A stretch of 7,819 nt of DNA, taken from assembly GCA_046726955.1 (NCBI GenBank), contig JBKPBQ010000209.1, forward strand, positions 1 to 7,819, read 5' to 3'. This document shows positions 1 to 5,020 of this stretch, in pieces. Position numbers and translations under genes: made by a program. The notes beneath the pieces are model-generated. The model was not told where the DNA came from and ran no database searches. It saw only the letters and a program-made list of their open reading frames with translations. How positions within the stretch are numbered: position 1 is the stretch's first letter; every line of letters begins with the position of its first letter. The DNA comes from CAVPGH01 sp046726955. Lineage in GTDB: Bacteria; Acidobacteriota; Vicinamibacteria; Fen-336.

Positions 1-1
1 G

Positions 2-1204
2 GTCTACTGCCTGGTCCGCGCGGAGTACGACGACCGGTGGTCGGAGCGTGCGGCGTTCTTCCTGCCCGTTGCGGCCGCGCTCGACCCGCCGGTGATCGCC
101 TTCGGCCTCGTCGTCCTCGTCGCGATCTTCGTCCGCTGGCCCCGGCGCGTGCTCTGGCTCGCCGTCCACCTGGCCGCCGGTATCGCCGTTGCCTTCCTCG
201 TCCGCGCCCTCGTGACGAGCGGTGTGCCGGTCGCGGAGGCGGGCGCGCTCGGCCTCGCGGGACCCGGAGCCTCGCCGCTCGCCTTCCTCTTCTCGCCGGC
301 GCGGGGCGTCCTCGCCTTCTCACCGGTGGCCCTCGTGGCCGCCTTCGGCGCCGTGCGGGCCCTTCGCGGGCCGAGCCGCTTCCTTCCCGCCGTGCTCGCC
401 GGCGGCTTCCTCGCCCAGGCGATCCTGCTCGCCGTCGCGGGCGACGTGCAAGCCGGACGCACGTGGGGAACGCTCCTCCTGACCTCCGCCTGGCCGGCCT
501 TGCTCCTCTTCCTGCCCGAGGGACTCGCGGGCCTGCGCATCGCCGGCTGGCTCCTCGTGATCGTCTCGATCGCCGTGCAGGCGCTCGGCGCGTTCACGTA
601 CGACCAGAGGTGGGACCACCTCGTGCGCACGGCGGGCGATCGCATCCCCGACGCGGCGCTTTGGGACCCGGCGAAGAGTCCCGTCGCCCTCGCCCTTCGC
701 GAGCGGGTGCTGCGCCTCGCCGCTCCCGGCCGGCGCGACGGGCACTGGGTCGTGAACACGTATCCGCTCGCTCCCGCCGCGCCGCGCGGCTCCATCGTGG
801 AGTTCGGGAGCGAGGGCGTCGTCGGCGCGGGCTCGGAGCCCGTCCTCGGCGACATCGTGCTCGAAGGAGGCGCGCGGGTGGACGGGACGCGGCTGCGCCT
901 CGCCGAAGCCGGAGACGGAGTCTTCCTGCGCATCGCCGACGAGGCGCGGTTGCGCCGTCTCGAGCTTCGCGTCGCAGGAAAGGGCCGGGGCACGGTCGTG
1001 ATCGGTGAGCGGACCTTCTGGACCGAGCCGCGCTGGACCGTGCACCCCGTGGACGGGACGTTCCGCCTGCGCAAGCCCTACTACTTCCCCGAGTCCGGCG
1101 GGCCCGACGTCCGCATCGCGCTGTCCGGCGCCGGGTCGATCGAGCTCACGAAGATCTCGCTCGTCAACCCGAAGGAGCCGGAGGACGTCGTCCGGCTTCC
1201 CTGA
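2..1204 (+). CDS. Polytopic membrane protein, GT-C/GT39 glycosyltransferase-like, C-terminal part
   Basis: The reading frame is open from the first bases, so the true start lies upstream; 400 residues are visible. The first ~195 residues carry several hydrophobic segments (about 31-46, 50-71, 104-118, 126-147, 157-172, 178-198). The segment FSPARGVLAFSPV (residues 97-109), the later AGRTWGTLLLTSAWPALLL stretch (151-169) and GAFTYDQRW (196-204) resemble the FSP-RGLL-YSP, WGPRLL-ALP and GA-YD-W landmarks I associate with bacterial GT39-like membrane proteins. These use polyprenyl-phosphate sugars to glycosylate envelope substrates. Residues ~205-400 are soluble and strand-rich, probably extracytoplasmic. 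The catalytic N-terminal loop acidic residues, if present, lie outside the window, so the transferase activity is inferred from resemblance only. The coding frame and membrane character are secure; the exact family is moderate. Confidence 0.7.
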   Translation, partial: VYCLVRAEYDDRWSERAAFFLPVAAALDPPVIAFGLVVLVAIFVRWPRRVLWLAVHLAAGIAVAFLVRALVTSGVPVAEAGALGLAGPGASPLAFLFSPARGVLAFSPVALVAAFGAVRALRGPSRFLPAVLAGGFLAQAILLAVAGDVQAGRTWGTLLLTSAWPALLLFLPEGLAGLRIAGWLLVIVSIAVQALGAFTYDQRWDHLVRTAGDRIPDAALWDPAKSPVALALRERVLRLAAPGRRDGHWVVNTYPLAPAAPRGSIVEFGSEGVVGAGSEPVLGDIVLEGGARVDGTRLRLAEAGDGVFLRIADEARLRRLELRVAGKGRGTVVIGERTFWTEPRWTVHPVDGTFRLRKPYYFPESGGPDVRIALSGAGSIELTKISLVNPKEPEDVVRLP

Positions 1205-1210
1205 GGGGAG

Positions 1211-1225
1211 GCCGCGCCGGGCGGC
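1211..1225 (+). terminator. Possible weak terminator hairpin after the membrane protein gene
   Basis: Seven bases after the stop codon, GCCGC and GCGGC form a perfect 5-bp stem around a 5-nt loop. A T-rich patch (TTATTT, 1231-1236) follows but begins five bases beyond the stem, so this is not a classical intrinsic terminator. In DNA this GC-rich, such short stems arise easily by chance. Confidence 0.25.
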
Positions 1226-1236
1226 AGCGATTATTT

Positions 1237-1252
1237 GCAACTAGACGGTTGC
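1237..1252. promoter_or_regulatory. Operator 1, inverted repeat GCAAC-N6-GTTGC (distal)
   Basis: Sequence GCAACTAGACGGTTGC, with perfect 5-bp arms around a 6-bp centre. It has the same architecture as the second site 41 bp downstream (centre to centre), about four helical turns, so both would lie on nearly the same face of the DNA. It overlaps the predicted -35 element. A symmetric ~16-bp site with a 6-bp centre fits binding by a dimeric winged-helix ArsR protein, and such a protein is encoded in the operon it precedes. Binding itself is inferred. Confidence 0.7.
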
Positions 1253-1277
1253 GCTTTGCCCTGTCCGGCCGTACTAT
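1249..1277 (+). promoter_or_regulatory. Predicted sigma-70-type promoter of the SRPBCC-arsR operon
   Basis: A TTGCGC -35-like hexamer (1249-1254) and a TACTAT -10-like hexamer (1272-1277) are separated by exactly 17 bp. Each box is only a partial match (3/6 and 4/6). The predicted transcript would start near 1284, leaving a leader of only about a dozen bases. Support comes from position: one operator covers the -35 and the other starts within the last base of the -10. An alternative weak -10 (GATTAT, 1229-1234) has no -35. Confidence 0.4.
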
Positions 1278-1293
1278 GCAACCAGGAGGTTGC
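1278..1293. promoter_or_regulatory. Operator 2, inverted repeat GCAACC-N4-GGTTGC over the ribosome binding site
   Basis: Sequence GCAACCAGGAGGTTGC, with perfect 6-bp arms around AGGA. It shares both half-sites with operator 1 (GCAAC and GTTGC) but not the centre. The centre and right arm contain the Shine-Dalgarno sequence AGGAGG (1284-1289), and the site ends two bases before the ATG at 1296. A bound repressor here would cover the expected transcription start. The same palindrome could also fold in RNA and mask the ribosome binding site, but a 4-nt loop with a 6-bp stem serves equally well as a DNA operator. Confidence 0.72.
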
Positions 1294-1295
1294 CA

Positions 1296-1760
1296 ATGAC
1301 GGCTGCCACGAGCACGGACAGAATCGAGAAGGAGATCGTGCTGAAAGCACCGCGCGCTCGCGTCTGGCGCGCGCTCACCGATCCCGCCGAGTTTTCCAGA
1401 TGGTTCGGCGTGGAGATGAAGGATCCTTTCGTCCCCGGGGCCCGGGCGAGGGGAAAGATCACGCACCCGGGCTACGAGCACCTGACCCTCGAGATGACCG
1501 TCGAGCGCATGGAGCCGGAGCGGCTCTTCTCCTGGCGCTGGCATCCCCACGCCGTGGACGCCGCGCGGGACTACTCGGGGGAGCCCACGACGCTCGTGGA
1601 ATGCGAGCTCACGGACGTCCCCGGCGGCACGCGTCTGCGCATCGTCGAATCGGGCTTCGACCGCGTCCCGGTGGCGCGTCGCGCGGAGGCCTACCGGATG
1701 AACTCGGAAGGATGGGCGAGCCAGGTCCGAAACGTCGCGAAGTACCTTGGCGAGGGCTAG
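1296..1760 (+). CDS. SRPBCC / AHSA1-like (START-fold) protein
   Basis: A 154-residue protein matching the small SRPBCC family related to the Aha1 C-terminal domain. Typical signs are the N-terminal strand IEKEIVLKAPRARVWRAL (10-27), followed by LTDPAEFSRWFG (27-38), a central MTVERMEPERLFSWRWHP segment (67-84), TLVECELTDVPGGTRLRI (99-116) and a long C-terminal helix with WASQVRNVAKYL (140-151). The fold makes a hydrophobic cavity that binds small ligands; the substrate is unknown and no catalytic residues can be named. ATG 1296 is chosen over the in-frame TTG at 1290 because AGGAGG lies at 1284-1289, six bases before it. The stop is four bases before the GTG of the ArsR gene, so the two are almost certainly cotranscribed. 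Such proteins are often encoded beside ArsR regulators, usually downstream of them; here the order is reversed. Confidence 0.88.
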   Translation: MTAATSTDRIEKEIVLKAPRARVWRALTDPAEFSRWFGVEMKDPFVPGARARGKITHPGYEHLTLEMTVERMEPERLFSWRWHPHAVDAARDYSGEPTTLVECELTDVPGGTRLRIVESGFDRVPVARRAEAYRMNSEGWASQVRNVAKYLGEG

Positions 1761-1764
1761 CGCG

Positions 1765-2097
1765 GTGAGGAGGGCGGCGCTGGCGGAGGCGGCGCCGCTC
1801 TTCGCCGCCCTCGGCGACGAGACGCGGCTCCGGCTGGTGGCGCGGCTGAGCGCGGAGGGTCCGCTGTCGATCACGCGGCTCACCGCCGGCACCGACGTCA
1901 CCCGGCAGGCGGTGACGAAGCACCTGCGCGTCCTGGCGGGCGCGGGCCTCGCGCGCAGCCTGCCGCAGGGCCGCGAGCGGCTCTGGCAGCTCCGGCCGGG
2001 GGCGCTCGACGAGGCCCGACGCTCCCTCGAGCTCATCTCCCGGCGCTGGGACGAAGCGCTGGGCCGGCTCAAGGCCGCGGTCGAGGACGAGAGTTGA
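1765..2097 (+). CDS. ArsR-family winged helix-turn-helix transcriptional repressor
   Basis: A 110-residue single-domain regulator. LFAALGDETRLRLVARL (about residues 11-27) is the ArsR signature helix region. TDVTRQAVTKHLRVLAGAGL (43-62) is the helix-turn-helix with recognition helix, and PQGRERLWQLRPGAL (66-80) is the wing. A C-terminal helix, probably for dimerisation, follows (81-100). The ELCVCDL-type metal site is absent: the corresponding stretch reads PLSITRL, with no cysteines, so metal sensing is unlikely. GTG 1765 is preferred because GAGG lies nine bases upstream and it sits just after the SRPBCC stop; TTG 1747, overlapping the SRPBCC gene, would add six residues. The likely role is negative autoregulation through the two inverted repeats upstream of the operon. 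The inducing signal is unknown and may be a ligand handled by the SRPBCC protein (inference). Confidence 0.9.
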   Translation: MRRAALAEAAPLFAALGDETRLRLVARLSAEGPLSITRLTAGTDVTRQAVTKHLRVLAGAGLARSLPQGRERLWQLRPGALDEARRSLELISRRWDEALGRLKAAVEDES

Positions 2098-2100
2098 GGT

Positions 2101-2129
2101 CGCGCCCGCCTACTTGGGGGGCGGGCGCG
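2101..2129. terminator. Perfect 10-bp hairpin between convergent arsR and nadK
   Basis: CGCGCCCGCC (2101-2110) and GGCGGGCGCG (2120-2129) are exact reverse complements around a 9-base loop. The hairpin starts four bases after the arsR stop and includes the nadK stop codon and last few codons. There is no T-run on either side, so it is not a textbook intrinsic terminator. Its placement suggests a bidirectional transcription barrier or a structure protecting the 3' ends. Confidence 0.55.
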
Positions 2130-3027
2130 CGGAGGTGGGGGTCGCGTCGCGGACGACGGCGTTCTCTCCCCACTTGAGCTTCGTGCGGAGCACCTCGTAG
2201 TAGTCCCGGCCCGGAGCCTTCACGAGGTGCAGCCGGTGCGCGCTCGCAGTGACGGTCACGGAGTCGCCGTCGACGAGGGCGAAGCTCTGCTGGCCGTCGA
2301 AAGCGGCGTAGACGTCCACGTCCCGCGCGGCCTTGAGCCGGACCTCGATCGTGGAGCCGTCGCCCACCACGAGCGGCCGGTTGGAGAGCATGTGCGGACA
2401 GATGGGCGTGAGCACGATCGCGGGCAGCGTCGGGTGCAGGATGGGACCGCCGGCGGCGAGGTTGTAAGCCGTGGAGCCGGTAGGGGACGACACGATGAGA
2501 CCGTCGGCCCGGAACTCGGAGACGAAGATGCCGTCCACGGAGACCTCGAGCTCGATGATCCGCGAGGGGCCGGCCTTGGTAATGACCACGTCGTTAAGGA
2601 CCTCGCCTTCGGCGTCGCGGTGCCCCCGCCGCCGCGCCACCGCATGGAGGAGCCGCCGCTCCTCGCGCTCGTAGCGACCGGCCACGACACCCTCGAGAGT
2701 CGTGAGCAGCTCCGGGGGCGTGATCTCGGTGAGGAACCCGAGGCTGCCGAAGTTCACGCCGAGCACGGGAACGGAGCGGTCGAGGAGGCGGCTCGCCGCG
2801 AGCAGCGTGCCGTCGCCGCCGAGCACCACGAGGGCGTCCGCCCCCGCCGCCACGTCGCGGTCGGTGGCGACCCGGCAGGCGCGCCGGGACTCCTCGCCGC
2901 CGAGAGCGGCCGTCGCTTCGTCGAGGCAGGCGGTGAGCCCGCGGGCCCGAAGCCAGACCACGAGCTCTCGGATGACGGGCCCCGCCACCAGCAGGTTCGG
3001 CCGCGCGAGTATGCCGATCGTCTTCAT
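2110..3027 (-). CDS. nadK: NAD kinase
   Basis: A 305-residue ATP/polyphosphate-dependent NAD kinase, which phosphorylates NAD to NADP in the cytoplasm. The catalytic GGDGT motif is at residues 70-74 (Asp72 the expected general base). It is followed by GVNFGSLGFLTE (90-101), an LNDVVI nucleotide-binding motif (144-149, with Asp where E. coli has Glu), RADGLIVSSPTGSTAYNLAA (173-192) and FDGQ (243-246). Length is normal for the family; the last ~15 residues, after the KLKWGE segment, form a proline-rich tail overlapping a hairpin in the DNA. The ATG start overlaps the tlyA stop in ATGA, with a purine-rich GGGGGAAGA just ahead, so translation is probably coupled. It is the last gene of the minus-strand operon. 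Confidence 0.96.
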   Translation of the reverse strand: MKTIGILARPNLLVAGPVIRELVVWLRARGLTACLDEATAALGGEESRRACRVATDRDVAAGADALVVLGGDGTLLAASRLLDRSVPVLGVNFGSLGFLTEITPPELLTTLEGVVAGRYEREERRLLHAVARRRGHRDAEGEVLNDVVITKAGPSRIIELEVSVDGIFVSEFRADGLIVSSPTGSTAYNLAAGGPILHPTLPAIVLTPICPHMLSNRPLVVGDGSTIEVRLKAARDVDVYAAFDGQQSFALVDGDSVTVTASAHRLHLVKAPGRDYYEVLRTKLKWGENAVVRDATPTSARPPPK

Positions 3028-3824
3028 TCTTCCCCCGCCTCGGGCCCGTCGACGGCGCGTGCGACCAGAAAGTCCCGCTCCTCGGCTGTCTCCGTTCCCT
3101 TGCCCGCCACGAGGTGGAGGAAGAACTCGCGGTTGCCCTCGGTCCCGGTCAGCGGGGAGGCGCAGGCCCCGCGCACCGCGTAGCCGAGCGCCGCCGCTCT
3201 CTCCGCCGCCTCGCGGAGCGCGCGCCGGTGCAGCCCGGGGTCCTTGACGATCCCCCCGCGGCCAACCTCGCGCCGTCCCACCTCGAACTGCGGCTTCACG
3301 AGCACGACCACGTTCGCATCCAGCGAGAGGATACCAAGGAGCGCGGGCAGGATCTTCGCCACGGAGATGAAGGACACGTCCACCACGGCGAGCTCGCAGG
3401 GCTCCGGCACGACCGCGGTGTCGAGGGCGCGCGCGTTCGTGCGCTCGCGGACGACCACACGCGGGTCCGCGCGCAGCTTCTCGTGGAGCTGCCCTCGCCC
3501 GACGTCCACCGCGTAGACGCGAGCGGCGCCGCGGTCGAGGAGCGTCTCAGTGAAGCCGCCGGTGGAGGCGCCCACGTCCACCGCCACGCGCCCCTCGGGA
3601 TCGAGGCCGAAAGCGTCGAGCGCCCCGGCGAGCTTGAGCGCGCCGCGGCCCACGTGCGCAGGGCCGGGATCGACGACGACGGAGGCGGAGGCTCTGACCT
3701 GTGTTCCGGGCTTGCTGGCGGGGGCGCCGTCCACGCGCACGCGCCCCGCCATCACGAGGGCCTGCGCCTTCTCCCGCGACTCCGCGAGGCCGTGCTCGGC
3801 CAGCCAGACGTCGAGGCGCGTCAC
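3024..3824 (-). CDS. tlyA: TlyA-family S4-domain 2'-O-methyltransferase (hemolysin-like)
   Basis: A 266-residue protein. The N-terminal S4 RNA-binding domain covers about residues 1-50 (RLDVWLAEHGLAESREKAQ...GRVRVDG), and a Rossmann FtsJ/RrmJ-type methyltransferase domain covers about 60-245. SAM-binding DVGASTGGFTE is at 83-93 and AVDVGRGQL at 105-113. The catalytic K-D-K-E set known in mycobacterial TlyA seems intact: Lys64 in GALKL, Asp149 in VVDVSFIS, Lys177 in VKPQFE, Glu233 in GNREFF. Mycobacterial TlyA 2'-O-methylates cytidines in 16S and 23S rRNA; the exact targets here are inferred, and many bacterial homologues are still called hemolysins. The start is GTG, 13 bases after the ispA stop, with no strong Shine-Dalgarno, so coupling to ispA is likely. 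The 3' end overlaps nadK by four bases. Confidence 0.93.
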   Translation of the reverse strand: MTRLDVWLAEHGLAESREKAQALVMAGRVRVDGAPASKPGTQVRASASVVVDPGPAHVGRGALKLAGALDAFGLDPEGRVAVDVGASTGGFTETLLDRGAARVYAVDVGRGQLHEKLRADPRVVVRERTNARALDTAVVPEPCELAVVDVSFISVAKILPALLGILSLDANVVVLVKPQFEVGRREVGRGGIVKDPGLHRRALREAAERAAALGYAVRGACASPLTGTEGNREFFLHLVAGKGTETAEERDFLVARAVDGPEAGEE

Positions 3825-3837
3825 GGGCCGGCGGAGC

Positions 3838-4764
3838 TCACGACCGTCGGTCCACCACGAGGCGGGCGAGGTCGGCGAGGAGCGCCGCCCGCGGGCCGAG
3901 AGGGACGAGCGCGTCGAGCGCTTCCGCGCGCAGCTCCGCGGCCAGGGAGCGCGCGCGGTCGAGGCCGTGGACGCTCACGTACGTGGCCTTGCTCGCGGCC
4001 GCGTCCTTGCCCGCGGTCTTGCCGAGCTGCAGAGCACCCTCGGTCGCGTCGAGCACGTCGTCCACGACCTGGAAGGCGAGACCGACGGCAGCGGCGTAGC
4101 GGGAAAGCTGCTTCAGCTCGTCCTCGCTGGCCCCTCCCAGGATCGCCCCTCCGCGCACACAGGCGGCGAGGAGCGCGCCCGTCTTCGCCCGGTGCAGCCG
4201 CTCCAGCGACGGCGCGTCGATGGTGCGCCCTTCGGACTCGAGGTCCATCACTTGCCCGCCGATGAGGCCCGTCGTCCCGCAGGCCTCGCCGAGCACGGCC
4301 GCCGTGCGGATCCGCCGCCGCACGCGCGCGTCGTCCCACGACGGCGGGACTTCCGCCATCAGGTGGAAGGCGCGGGTGAGAAGCGCGTCGCCGGCGAGGA
4401 TGGCGATGGCCTCGCCGAAGACCTTGTGGGAGGTCGGCTTGCCTCGGCGGAGGTCGTCGTCGTCCATGGCCGGCAGGTCGTCGTGCACGAGGCTGTAGGT
4501 GTGGATCATCTCCACCGCGCAGGCGAGCGGCATGAGCTCGGCGAGCGCGCCGCCCACCGCTTGCCCGGCGGCGAGAACGAGCAGGGGGCGGATGCGCTTG
4601 CCGCCCGCGAAGAGGCTGTAGCGCACGGCGCGGTGGATGGTGGCCGGCCACGCGGTGTCCGGCGGCAGGGCCTCGTCGAGCGCCTCGTCCACCAGCGCGC
4701 GGAGCCTCTCCTGCTCCGCGGCCGTGGGGAACGCCGACGCCGCCTCAGGACGAGGCGTCGTCAT
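3838..4764 (-). CDS. ispA: Short-chain polyprenyl diphosphate synthase (farnesyl diphosphate synthase type)
   Basis: A 308-residue all-helical trans-prenyltransferase that condenses isopentenyl diphosphate with allylic diphosphates, most likely giving farnesyl diphosphate for quinones and undecaprenyl carriers. The first aspartate-rich motif is DDLPAMD (95-101), with the two-residue insertion typical of bacterial FPP synthases and RRGKPT following. The second is DDVLD (235-239). GGKRIRP (54-60) binds IPP. Tyr90 and Ser91, five and four residues before the first motif, fit an FPP-length product, though geranylgeranyl diphosphate cannot be excluded. ATG 4764 lies inside the end of xseB, giving a 20-base overlap and no clear Shine-Dalgarno. 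A GTG at 4692 with an AGGAGAGG 12 bases upstream would remove the first helix and is less likely. dxs, often found next to ispA, is not here. Confidence 0.95.
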   Translation of the reverse strand: MTTPRPEAASAFPTAAEQERLRALVDEALDEALPPDTAWPATIHRAVRYSLFAGGKRIRPLLVLAAGQAVGGALAELMPLACAVEMIHTYSLVHDDLPAMDDDDLRRGKPTSHKVFGEAIAILAGDALLTRAFHLMAEVPPSWDDARVRRRIRTAAVLGEACGTTGLIGGQVMDLESEGRTIDAPSLERLHRAKTGALLAACVRGGAILGGASEDELKQLSRYAAAVGLAFQVVDDVLDATEGALQLGKTAGKDAAASKATYVSVHGLDRARSLAAELRAEALDALVPLGPRAALLADLARLVVDRRS

Positions 4765-5020
4765 CTTCGGGACGCGGCACGGGCTTCGTTCGCGGCCGGC
4801 CCTGGGCGTCGAGCATCACGTCTCCCCGCGCGTCCTTGATCAGCATCTCGATCTTGCCCTCGGCCTCCTCGAGCTTGCCGTGGCACAGGCGCGAGAGCCG
4901 GACGCCCTCCTCGTAGAGCTTCAGCGACTCCTCGAGGGCGAGCTCGCCCTTCTCGAGCTTCTGGACGATCTGCTCGAGCTGCTGCAGCGCCTGCTCGAAG
5001 GTCGGGACGGGTGTCGTCAA
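4745..5020 (-). CDS. xseB: Exodeoxyribonuclease VII small subunit
   Basis: A 91-residue small subunit of exonuclease VII. It has the characteristic two-helix coiled-coil pattern: TFEQALQQLEQIVQKLEKGE (7-26), then LALEESLKLYEEGVRLSRLC (27-46) and a third helical stretch to about residue 62. A polar tail rich in Pro, Arg and Asp follows (64-91). Several XseB chains bind the XseA C-terminal helices, and the complex degrades single-stranded DNA from both ends. The start is TTG at 5020-5018: AAGGAG lies five bases upstream, and the TTGA sequence overlaps the xseA stop. This reading frame continues open far upstream through xseA in another frame, so a naive longest-ORF call would overextend the gene. 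Its 3' end overlaps ispA by 20 bases. Confidence 0.94.
   Translation of the reverse strand: MTTPVPTFEQALQQLEQIVQKLEKGELALEESLKLYEEGVRLSRLCHGKLEEAEGKIEMLIKDARGDVMLDAQGRPRTKPVPRPEDDDASS

Noticed and set aside
4..1240. Minus-strand open frames opposite the membrane protein gene
   Set aside because: The plus-strand frame has coherent membrane segments and family-like motifs; the antisense products are low-complexity Arg/Ser/Ala-rich or acidic shadows.
1278..1293. RNA thermometer or riboswitch masking the SRPBCC ribosome binding site
   Set aside because: The 6-bp palindrome could fold in RNA, but its half-sites match a second copy upstream of any plausible transcription start. A DNA operator explains both copies, while an RNA element explains only one.
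2101..2129. Attachment site or mobile-element terminal repeat
   Set aside because: The inverted repeat is single, closely spaced and located at a gene-end junction, with no integrase, transposase or target duplication nearby.
3114..4839. Long plus-strand open frames opposite tlyA, ispA and xseB
   Set aside because: Their translations are dominated by Arg, Ala, Gly and Pro with no domain motif, and they lie over genes with clear conserved residues on the other strand.
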